5,526 bases of DNA, taken from the NCBI GenBank assembly GCA_003662985.1, contig QMZD01000136.1, positions 1 to 5,526 on the forward strand, given 5' to 3'. The translations under genes and the position numbers were made by a program. The stretch comes from Archaeoglobales archaeon (GTDB lineage: Archaea; Halobacteriota; Archaeoglobi; Archaeoglobales; Archaeoglobaceae). This document shows positions 1 to 3,971 of this stretch, piece after piece; the stretch's first letter is position 1; every line of letters starts with the position of its first letter. The notes beneath the pieces were generated by a model. That model saw only the letters and a list, made by a program, of their open reading frames with translations. It was not told the origin of the DNA and did not search any database.

Positions 1-2
1 GA

Positions 3-122
3 TTACTCCCAAACGATTCCTTAATCGCTGCAACCTGCAAACATTACGGAATAAAGAAGATAGCAACCTTCGATGATGATTTTAAGAGGGTAGATTTTTT
101 AGAAATCGTGAAGATGAAATAG
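3..122 (+). CDS. PIN-domain ribonuclease (VapC-like toxin), C-terminal end only
   Basis: The last 39 codons of a protein that enters from the left edge, ending at TAG 120-122. The visible residues include PNDSLIAATCKHYG and IATFDDDFKRV. These match the end of archaeal PIN domains: an Asp followed by a helix rich in I-A-A (third acidic position of the active site), then a strand ending T-x-D-x-DF (fourth acidic position). PIN proteins of this kind are usually single-domain, Mg-dependent RNases acting as VapC toxins. No damage is visible in this part, but the first two catalytic acids and any antitoxin gene lie outside the window. Its subtype resembles that of the broken PIN gene that follows, so the two may be tandem paralogues. 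The PIN call is fairly sure; a toxin role is inferred. Confidence 0.75.
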   Translation, partial: LLPNDSLIAATCKHYGIKKIATFDDDFKRVDFLEIVKMK

Positions 123-187
123 AGATGGAATATTGTTAATTGAAAAATTGTTAATATAATATTATTCCTTCAAATTGGAGATGGAAT
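122..187 (+). promoter_or_regulatory. Candidate promoter region with two pairs of short direct repeats
   Basis: AT-rich spacer between two PIN genes. TTAATATA at 151-158 is a plausible archaeal TATA box, which would place a start of transcription near 180. GGAG at 177-180 could serve as ribosome binding site for the ATG codons at 186/189. ATTGTTAAT is repeated at 132-140 and 147-155. GAGATGGAAT is repeated exactly at 122-131 and 178-187, bracketing the promoter. The repeats could be regulator sites or traces of recombination; nothing else decides between these. Confidence 0.35.
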
Positions 188-394
188 GATGCTTCCGGCT
201 TTTATTGATTCGAGTGTTTTAATTGAACATCTGAAAGAAAATCAAGATGCGAGAAACCTGCTTGATGAGTTGATAATTGAGGATGGTGTTATTACATAAA
301 TGATGTGGTCGTTTCGGAAGTTATCTTCATCTACCTGAGAACCATTTCGGTGGAAATCCAATCGGGAGGATTGCAGATTACCAGTTTCCATTGA
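186..394 (+). pseudogene. Broken PIN-domain (VapC-like) toxin gene, N-terminal half
   Basis: Reading from ATG 186 or 189 (GGAG at 177-180 upstream) gives a clear PIN N-terminus: FIDSSVLIEHLKEN, with the first catalytic Asp in the FIDSSVLI strand. The frame stops at TAA 297-299. Reading resumes one frame back from about 293 with YINDVVVSEVIFIYL, which holds the second conserved acid (Glu in VSEV). This fits loss of one base, probably a T in the run at 291-295. After YLR the homology fades, and the frame stops at TGA 392-394. The rest of a PIN domain (third and fourth acids) is missing, so a 3' deletion followed the frameshift. No active enzyme is expected. The upstream partial PIN protein supplies the complementary C-terminal half of the same subtype but in the wrong order, so it cannot rescue this one. 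Confidence 0.7.
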
Positions 395-434
395 ACAAGG
401 GCTAAACTGCTGGCTACAGTAATAACAGCTTATT

Positions 435-447
435 GGTGTTAGAAATG
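435..447 (+). promoter_or_regulatory. Ribosome binding site deciding the start of the first DUF2283 gene
   Basis: GGTG (435-438), six bases, then ATG 445. The same GGTG-N6-ATG layout occurs at 889-901 and 3959-3971, and the leader bases are nearly the same (GGTGTTAG, GGTGTTAG, GGTGTTGG). This argues for ATG starts there and against the in-frame TTG/GTG codons further upstream. Confidence 0.6.
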
Positions 448-642
448 AAGATAGAATACGATAAGGATGCCGATGCTTTGTATATATCTCTTGTAGAAGG
501 AAAGGTGGAGGAGACGGTTAAGGTAGCAGAGGATGTTCTGGTGGAAGTTGGAGAGGATGGAAGGGCTATTGGCATCGAGATCCTGTGGGTGAGTGAAAAG
601 ATATCTGCCGACGACATAAAAAGGATGGAAGTCACAGTTTGA
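445..642 (+). CDS. DUF2283 family protein, stand-alone
   Basis: A 65-residue protein. It shows the DUF2283 pattern: an N-terminal strand with YDKDADALYISL, a middle part with EDVLVEVGEDGRAIGIEIL, and a C-terminal helix. The upstream GGTG site selects ATG 445 over TTG 433. The molecular function of DUF2283 is not established. Members are often encoded beside DUF4258 proteins in TA-like pairs, as happens at 2686-3143 in this window, so an antitoxin-like role is inferred. Here no DUF4258 partner is visible: the upstream neighbour is a ruined PIN gene and the downstream one a wecB relic. The frame is intact, so it may be a surviving orphan antitoxin. The family call is strong and the role is weak. 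Confidence 0.8.
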   Translation: MKIEYDKDADALYISLVEGKVEETVKVAEDVLVEVGEDGRAIGIEILWVSEKISADDIKRMEVTV

Positions 643-651
643 TCTATTACA

Positions 652-660
652 TTTATATTA
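652..660 (+). promoter_or_regulatory. TATA-like element upstream of the first wecB relic
   Basis: TTTATATTA lies 10 bases after the DUF2283 stop and about 50 bases before the decayed wecB start at 704. It may be the old promoter of that gene. The whole stretch is AT-rich, so the match is weak. Confidence 0.25.
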
Positions 661-703
661 TATTTGCTTGTATAAAATAGAAGTTCAATTCTGAGACTTC
701 AGG

Positions 704-814
704 GTGATATCCATCATTTGGCAAGACCGGAGATTATTAAAATGTTTTTTCTAATATGTGCTTTTTGAAGCACGAGCTGCCTCAGGGTATTTAGCAGATT
801 ACTTGAACTTTAAT
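704..814 (+). pseudogene. Decayed relic of the 5' part of wecB (UDP-GlcNAc 2-epimerase), copy 1
   Basis: No open frame remains, but pieces of the WecB N-terminus can be read in order. GTG 704 opens V-I-S-I-I. Another frame (724-744) gives R-P-E-I-I-K-M, part of the signature GTRPEIIKM. After an apparent internal deletion of roughly 30 codons, 761-785 recalls the FFEELELP helix (LFE at 761-769, ELPQ at 774-785), and 794-814 gives ADYLNFN. About four bases are missing between ATCATT and AAGACC, where an L-G-T should be. Bases 722-744 match 3766-3788 of the third copy at 20 of 23 positions. Intact WecB enzymes run to about 350-380 residues; this is a dead fragment. RPEIIKM alone would be weak; the ordered second block makes the call reasonable. 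Confidence 0.55.
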
Positions 815-828
815 TAGATGTGCAGAAC

Positions 829-837
829 TTATATTTT
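829..837 (+). promoter_or_regulatory. Candidate TATA box for vapB
   Basis: TTATATTTT about 65 bases before the vapB ATG. A start of transcription some 25 bases downstream would leave a leader of about 40 bases that carries the GGTG ribosome site at 889-892. Confidence 0.4.
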
Positions 838-888
838 GCAGTATTATCTAAGAAAAGTTTTAGTAAGCTGAGAAAGAAAAGGAATACA

Positions 889-901
889 GGTGTTAGTAAT
901 G
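889..901 (+). promoter_or_regulatory. Ribosome binding site deciding the vapB start
   Basis: GGTG at 889-892 followed by six bases and ATG 899. It selects ATG 899 rather than an in-frame GTG/TTG just upstream, because those codons overlap the site itself. Confidence 0.6.
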
Positions 902-1096
902 TCTAAGGATTTCATAAGAAAGATTGACAGTTTACAAAGGGAACTTGAATACCTGAAGAGGGAGCTGATTCACCTAAAAGAACAACCAAGGTCAAAGCCA
1001 TCACTCTTTGGTAGTGTCAGGGGAGAAGACGTTACCGAGGAAATGATAGAACAGGCTAAGAAGAGTTTATTTCGCGGGCTGGAGGAAATATATTGA
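899..1096 (+). CDS. vapB: VapB-like antitoxin with N-terminal coiled coil
   Basis: A 65-residue protein. Residues about 4-30 form a charged amphipathic helix (IDSLQRELEYLKRELIHLKE), likely a coiled coil for dimerisation. The C-terminal half contains SLFGSVRGEDVTEEMIEQ and KKSLFRGLEEIY. This segment is typical of small archaeal antitoxins paired with PIN toxins: it presumably lies along the PIN active site. The stop TGA 1094-1096 overlaps a TTG codon at 1093 that begins the PIN toxin frame, so the two genes look translationally coupled. A DNA-binding fold of the ribbon-helix-helix or AbrB type is not obvious, so autoregulation cannot be argued from the protein. With vapC frameshifted, this antitoxin may no longer have a live local partner. 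The antitoxin call rests on this pattern and on the neighbour. Confidence 0.75.
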   Translation: MSKDFIRKIDSLQRELEYLKRELIHLKEQPRSKPSLFGSVRGEDVTEEMIEQAKKSLFRGLEEIY

Positions 1097-1471
1097 TATA
1101 TGTACTGGATACCCACGTTCTCATGTGGTACTTTCTTGGCAGTAAGCGGTTGAAGGGAGCTTAGGGAGAGGATAGACGGGACCCGTAACAAGGGTGGACG
1201 CTTGCTGGTCCCCACAATAGTGCTCGCTGAGGCATTATACATTGCAGAAAAAGGCAGAGTCGCATTCGATTTCCAGAAGATGTACGGGCTCATCCGGGAA
1301 GAATCGGAGTTTGAAATCGTTAGTCTAACTCCGGAAATTTTAGAAGAAGCAATGAAAATCAAAAAAGTTCCAGAGCTCCACGATAGAATTATTACTGCCA
1401 CTGCAAGATTTTACAGAGCTGGTATCCTGACAAAGGACAAGATCATTCTTGAATCGGAGATTGAAACGTAG
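1093..1471 (+). pseudogene. vapC: VapC PIN-domain RNase toxin, frameshifted by one base
   Basis: Starts at TTG 1093, overlapping the vapB stop (TTGA). The first frame reads IYVLDTHVLMWYFLGSKRLK and hits TAG 1162-1164. The second frame, from 1157, reads ELRERIDGTRNKGGRLLVP and runs to TAG 1469-1471. Removing one G from the GGG at 1155-1157 joins them into one protein of about 125 residues with all four PIN acids: Asp in LDTH, Glu in VLAEALYI, Asp in LHDRIITATA and Asp in LTKDK. PIN toxins are Mg-dependent RNases that cut tRNA, rRNA or mRNA. No other damage is visible, so the lesion is recent, a sequencing error, or (less likely) a frameshifting site. An internal start at TTG 1202 could make only the C-terminal part, which lacks the first Asp. 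Confidence 0.85.
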
Positions 1472-1476
1472 CAGTA

Positions 1477-1912
1477 ATGGTTAAGTTTCTTGGAAGTTTC
1501 TTAAGATGTTTCAAGAAAGGTTTGCTACGGTATGCAGAACCCTCTAAAGAGAAGAGTCAAGAGTCAATAAAACTGGCAAAAGAATGGCTCAACGAAGCAA
1601 TAATAAATTTCGAGTCCGGTGCCTTAAGATCAGCCTTGGCTTCAGCATACTTAGCCGTATTTCACTTTGCAAGAGCGATACTTTTCAGGGACGGGGTTAG
1701 AGAAAAGAGTCATTACTGTGTTGGAGTTTACCTTGAAAAATATGTCAGACAAAATCTGCTTGAAGGGAAGTGGATTGCGTTTTTTGATGGGATCAGAAGC
1801 ATTCGTCATGGTAATGCACTTTTACGCTCAACTCCGATAGGAAGTAAAATCCAACATCGATACCGCCGGGAAATTCATCGAGAGGATGGAAAAATTGCTG
1901 GAAACTACTTAG
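1477..1912 (+). pseudogene. HEPN-domain toxin-like gene, broken in its RNase motif, copy 1
   Basis: From ATG 1477, five bases after the vapC stop, the protein reads KKGLLRYAEPSKEK, then KLAKEWLNEA, then YLAVFHFARAILF and KSHYC. This is the layout of archaeal HEPN proteins (COG1895/COG2250 type) that pair with MNT nucleotidyltransferases. The frame is good to about residue 113 (SIRHGN). It then shifts: bases 1817-1909 in another frame give HFYAQLR, a TAG at 1838-1840, EVKSNIDTAGKFIERMEKL and a natural end at TAG 1910-1912. Joined, the motif would be R-H-G-N-x-H-F-Y, the R-X4-H-X-Y pattern of HepT-type RNases. The present frame runs out of the gene, to 1986, with unrelated residues. No MNT gene lies directly upstream. 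The domain call is good; a dead toxin is inferred. Confidence 0.75.
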
Positions 1913-1951
1913 AAGGAAATTCTCAGTTCGGTAATTTTAGTCGTGAGATAA

Positions 1952-2054
1952 ATGATTTCGATAGTTTTGGGCACAGAGCAAGATAATCAAGATGTCTCCC
2001 GTGATAAGGGAGTGTGAGCGTTTGGGGTTAGAGCTGAATCTCAAAGCCGGGTAA
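1952..2054 (+). pseudogene. Relic of the 5' end of wecB (UDP-GlcNAc 2-epimerase), copy 2
   Basis: ATG 1952 opens MISIVLGT, the first strand and the nucleotide-binding loop of WecB. A two-base loss inside the RPE codons follows (1973-1983). Reading resumes at 1983 in the next frame as IIKMSPVIRECERLGLELNL and ends at TAA 2052-2054 after three further codons (K-A-G). Bases 1983-2041 match 3780-3838 of copy 3 at 52 of 59 positions, so the two are homologous at DNA level. Homology stops where WecB would continue with the HTGQH segment, so the rest of a gene of about 350 codons is deleted. It sits 39 bases after the natural end of HEPN copy 1, as copy 3 sits 28 bases after HEPN copy 2. Confidence 0.85.
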
Positions 2055-2062
2055 GATAACTT

Positions 2063-2117
2063 TGAACAATAAAATGAACGATAGTTTTTTAAATTGAACG
2101 ATCGTTCAGTATATTAT
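2063..2117 (+). promoter_or_regulatory. Palindromic operator and TATA-like promoter of the MNT gene
   Basis: TGAACGATCGTTCA at 2095-2108 is a perfect 14-base palindrome. Its half site TGAACGAT also occurs at 2075-2082, 20 bases earlier, and a near copy TGAACAAT at 2063-2070. TTTTTTAAAT at 2085-2094 is a plausible TATA box, placing transcription start near 2112-2118 and giving an almost leaderless message from ATG 2118. The palindrome would then sit between TATA box and start site, where a bound repressor would block transcription. The encoded protein has a winged helix, so autoregulation is a natural inference. Confidence 0.6.
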
Positions 2118-2660
2118 ATGATTGGAGAATTTAGGAAGTTTGTCGGTTTCAAAGTGCTTGAGTACTTTATTACCCACCCCTCCGAGGAGATACACTTAAA
2201 AGAATTATCTAGGAAGCTTGGGATAAGTCCGGGAAGCGCTAAGGTTTACTGTGACGCTTTCGTGAGAGACGATCTGCTACTTGCTGAGAAAAAGGGTAAT
2301 CTCAAGCTTTTCAAATTAAACAATCATGATTTTGCCGTTAAAGAGCTGAAAAAAACGTATTATATCGTTCTATTGAAAGAGTTGGGTATCGAAAATCTGG
2401 CAAACGGTATATCTCTTGCAATCTATGGTAGCTTCGCCTCAGGAAACTTTGATGAGAGAAGTGATCTCGATGTTCTTGTTGTGGGGGAGGAAGAAAATGT
2501 GAACAGGAGTTTCGCATTAGCCCTTCAAGAAAAATTGGGGAGGGAGGTTCAGTTAACGGTTATACCATACTACAGGTGGGAGAAGCTAAAAAGGGAAGGT
2601 GATGGATTCGCTGAAAGCGTACTCAGAAATCACGTTCTCATTAAGGGTGCTGAACTGTGA
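2118..2660 (+). CDS. mntA: MNT-type nucleotidyltransferase antitoxin with N-terminal winged helix
   Basis: A 180-residue protein from ATG 2118. TTG 2094 is open but would put the operator palindrome inside the gene, so it is less likely. Residues about 8-70 form a winged helix: EIHLKELSRKLGISPGSAKV contains the helix-turn-helix. Residues about 100-150 carry the minimal nucleotidyltransferase core. G104-S105 begins GSFASGNFDERSDLDVLVV, with metal-binding Asp116 and Asp118. The usual third Asp seems replaced: the later strand reads REVQLTVI. In MNT-HEPN modules such proteins silence the HEPN RNase, by AMPylation where studied. The stop overlaps a GTG (GTGA) that begins a HEPN remnant, the normal coupling in these modules, but the HEPN gene is destroyed. 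The antitoxin is therefore intact and its adjacent partner is lost. It might act on a HEPN protein encoded elsewhere, or only as a DNA-binding regulator. Confidence 0.85.
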   Translation: MIGEFRKFVGFKVLEYFITHPSEEIHLKELSRKLGISPGSAKVYCDAFVRDDLLLAEKKGNLKLFKLNNHDFAVKELKKTYYIVLLKELGIENLANGISLAIYGSFASGNFDERSDLDVLVVGEEENVNRSFALALQEKLGREVQLTVIPYYRWEKLKREGDGFAESVLRNHVLIKGAEL

Positions 2661-2689
2661 AATTTGAGGATTGCAAGGTGGATAGATGA
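2657..2689 (+). pseudogene. First codons of a HEPN gene, partner of the MNT gene, truncated
   Basis: GTG 2657 overlaps the MNT stop and reads (M)KFEDCKVDR before TGA 2687-2689. KFEDC resembles the start of archaeal MNT-associated HEPN proteins (compare VKF at the start of HEPN copy 1). Homology ends after about six residues. There the sequence passes into AAGGTGG, the ribosome site of the DUF4258 gene. It is read as the 5' stump of the HEPN gene whose 3' half lies at 3440-3715. With so few residues the call rests mainly on position and overlap. Confidence 0.45.
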
Positions 2690-2928
2690 AAATCGTATTC
2701 ACAAACCACGCGAGAGAAAAATTCTTAATTCTGGAAAGGCACGGGTGTGTATTAAAGGAAGAAGATGTAATTAAAACTCTGAAAGAGCCAAATAGTATAA
2801 AAATAGGGAGAAAAGGTCGTTTAATTGCTCAGAGAGTTTTGGATGAAGAACATCTCTTGAGAGTTGTGTATGAGGAAAAAGATAATGAAGTCGTAGTTAT
2901 AACATCTTATCCTGAGGGAAAGGTATGA
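2686..2928 (+). CDS. DUF4258 family protein, probable TA partner of DUF2283
   Basis: An 80-residue protein. Family marks are an early FTNHAREKFLILERHG (His8, Arg10), then LKEEDVIKTLKEP, a basic strand with GRLIAQRVL, HLLRVVYEE (about 56-64) and a closing VVVITSYP. DUF4258 proteins are small and alpha/beta, thought to be related to RelE/BrnT-like toxins, but without a proven activity. The start is supported by GGTGG at 2677-2681, four bases before the ATG. Its stop overlaps the start of the DUF2283 gene (ATGA at 2925-2928). That coupling and the pairing make a two-gene TA-like unit likely, with this protein the toxin candidate. The pair appears intact and sits inside what seems to be a split HEPN gene. 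Family is good; toxicity is inference. Confidence 0.8.
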   Translation: MKIVFTNHAREKFLILERHGCVLKEEDVIKTLKEPNSIKIGRKGRLIAQRVLDEEHLLRVVYEEKDNEVVVITSYPEGKV

Positions 2929-3143
2929 GGATCAGCTATGACAGAGATGTGGACATACTCACGATTGAGATTTCTGATGGTAAAATAGATTATGCAGAAG
3001 AGGCTGGACCATTGATAATTCATTTCAGTAAAGAAGGTAAACCGGTATTGCTAGAAATTTTGGATGCAAGTGAGTTTCTGTCTGAGATTACAAAGATATC
3101 CATGAAAGTTAAAGATAAAGAGCTGGTAGAAACCCAGATTTAA
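2925..3143 (+). CDS. DUF2283 family protein, probable antitoxin of DUF4258
   Basis: A 72-residue protein beginning at ATG 2925, which overlaps the DUF4258 stop by four bases. YDRDVDILTIEISDGK near the start matches the DUF2283 opening strand pair (the stand-alone copy has YDKDADALYISLVEGK). GPLIIHFSKEGKPVLLEILDAS gives the middle strands, and the protein ends in a charged strand. It is a paralogue of the gene at 445-642, but divergent. An antitoxin role is inferred from the tight pairing with DUF4258, which is a recurrent gene pair in archaea and bacteria; the mechanism is not known. No DNA-binding motif is evident. Confidence 0.8.
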   Translation: MRISYDRDVDILTIEISDGKIDYAEEAGPLIIHFSKEGKPVLLEILDASEFLSEITKISMKVKDKELVETQI

Positions 3144-3182
3144 TTGCTGGAAATGTTGTTGATGAAACAAAAGCATACTCTG

Positions 3183-3213
3183 TGAGATCTTCATGAGATC
3201 TTCAAAATTTAAG
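3183..3213 (+). promoter_or_regulatory. Tandem 11-base repeat next to a TATA-like element, upstream of hicB
   Basis: TGAGATCTTCA occurs twice back to back (3183-3193 and 3194-3204), a spacing of about one helical turn. Each contains the palindrome AGATCT. AAAATTTAAG (3204-3213) follows at once and could be a TATA box about 55 bases before the hicB ATG. Two phased sites beside a TATA box suggest an operator, possibly for the hicBA unit that once stood here. Confidence 0.45.
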
Positions 3214-3267
3214 GAAAAATGGAATGATATTAAGAGATAAACCGATCAATAGAGAGGGTAAGGAAAG

Positions 3268-3453
3268 ATGTTTAAGTACACGATAATCATAGAAAAAGCG
3301 GGAAACAATTACTCAGCCTACTGTCCTGATTTGCCCGGATGCATCGCTACGGGCTTAACCGTAGAGGAAACGATAGAAGGAAGGAGACAATAAAATTTCA
3401 TATAGAAGGCCTAAAAAAGGTTGAAGGTTCCAGAGCCCAATTGCAGCCTATAA
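3268..3453 (+). pseudogene. hicB: HicB-like antitoxin gene, frameshifted and cut at its 3' end
   Basis: ATG 3268 (AAGGAAAG upstream) opens MFKYTIIIEKAGNNYSAYC, then PDLPGCIATGLTVEETIE. This is the HicB fold, a degenerate RNase H domain with the signature PDLPGC. The frame stops at TAA 3391-3393. From 3381 another frame continues as KETIKFHIEGLKKVEG, the next helix and strand of HicB. A second shift near 3427 gives VPEPN, the usual closing motif, so nearly all of the roughly 70 residues can be recovered with two lesions. HicB normally neutralises the HicA RNase. No convincing hicA is seen on either side. Right after VPEPN the sequence becomes HEPN coding in a third frame, so the 3' end coincides with a recombination junction. 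Confidence 0.75.
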
Positions 3454-3715
3454 CAGTGCTTTTCACTCTGCCAGAGCTTTGCTTTTTGCAAAAGGTTATG
3501 TGGAGAGAAGTCACTACTGCCTTAATATCGCCCTCAAGCATTTGTATGGCGAGAACAACCGGATTCTTGGATTACTCAATGTATTTGATAAAATCAGACT
3601 CTCTAGGCATGATGTACAATACGGTGGCAAACTAATCGGAAGAGAAGAAGCAGAGTTTGTTGTCGAATTTGCAGAAAGATTTCTTGAGACAGTTAAAAAC
3701 GAACTTGATTTTTGA
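3440..3715 (+). pseudogene. C-terminal part of a HEPN-domain gene, copy 2
   Basis: From about 3440 the frame reads IAAYNSAFHSARALLF, then KGYVERSHYCLNIALKHLYG and SRHDVQYGG, and ends ERFLETVKNELDF at TGA 3713-3715. It aligns without gaps to residues 55-70 of HEPN copy 1 at its beginning and resembles it through to the end. It keeps R-H-D in the motif helix, but has Tyr where copy 1 can be restored to His, so it may belong to the R-x3-D/Q-Y type of HEPN. The N-terminal half is absent: in frame there is a stop just upstream (TGA at 3422-3424), and the first in-frame starts are TTG 3479 and later codons. The best candidate for its missing 5' end is the stump at 2657-2689. A short product of about 78 residues from TTG 3479 is possible but would lack half of the fold. 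Confidence 0.75.
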
Positions 3716-3743
3716 GCTAAACGAGTTTAACGCTGGAGAAAGC

Positions 3744-3956
3744 ATGAAAGTTTCAATCGTTTTAGGTACAAGACCGGAGATAATCAAGATGTCTCCGGTT
3801 ATAAGGAGCTGTGAACGTTTGGGGTTAGAGCTGGATCTGGATTACTTTGTTTTGCATACGGGGCAGCATTACTCGTATGAGATGGATTGGTTTTTTGAAG
3901 AACTGGAGTTGTCCAAGGCTGATTATAGTCTGATACAGGTTTTAAGATTTAGTTAA
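3744..3956 (+). pseudogene. wecB: Truncated wecB (UDP-GlcNAc 2-epimerase), N-terminal 70 residues, copy 3
   Basis: ATG 3744 with GGAG at 3735-3738. The product keeps the first Rossmann strand and loop of WecB, VSIVLGTRPEIIKMSPV, then DYFVLHTGQHYSYEMDWFFEELEL. After KADYSLIQ the sequence no longer resembles WecB and stops at TAA 3954-3956. The family is about 350-380 residues; this lacks the catalytic acids and His and the whole C-terminal UDP-binding domain, so it cannot be an epimerase. WecB converts UDP-GlcNAc to UDP-ManNAc for surface glycans, which fits the rml genes that follow. The frame itself is clean, unlike copies 1 and 2, so this is the youngest truncation. The stop lies 12 bases before the rmlA ATG. 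Confidence 0.9.
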
Positions 3957-3958
3957 TA

Positions 3959-3971
3959 GGTGTTGGTTATG
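3959..3971 (+). promoter_or_regulatory. Ribosome binding site deciding the rmlA start
   Basis: GGTG at 3959-3962, six bases, ATG 3969. It favours this ATG over the in-frame GTG 3960 that overlaps it. The protein also begins correctly there, since family members start M-K-G/A-hydrophobic three residues before the nucleotide-binding loop. Confidence 0.65.

Noticed and set aside
395..444. Possible coding remnant between the second PIN gene and DUF2283 (L-L-A-T-V-I-T-A-Y-W)
   Set aside because: Short, in no recognisable family, and ended by a stop at the ribosome site; it may be decayed sequence but cannot be assigned.
970..1401. A 143-codon open frame on the minus strand across vapB and vapC
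   Set aside because: It lies antisense to well-recognised vapB and PIN coding, has a Ser/Ile-rich composition typical of reverse-strand shadows, and resembles no family.
3221..3256. Possible end of a hicA gene (G-M-I-L-R-D-K-P-I-N-R-E)
   Set aside because: It vaguely recalls the HicA C-terminal pattern ILRDAGISREEF and sits just before hicB, but the match is about a dozen residues with no upstream HicA motif and no proper stop. Too weak to list.
3339..3635. A 98-codon + strand frame over hicB and HEPN copy 2
   Set aside because: Only its first part (KETIKFHIEGLKKVEG) is real HicB; from about 3430 on it is an out-of-frame reading of HEPN codons. Not a gene as a whole.
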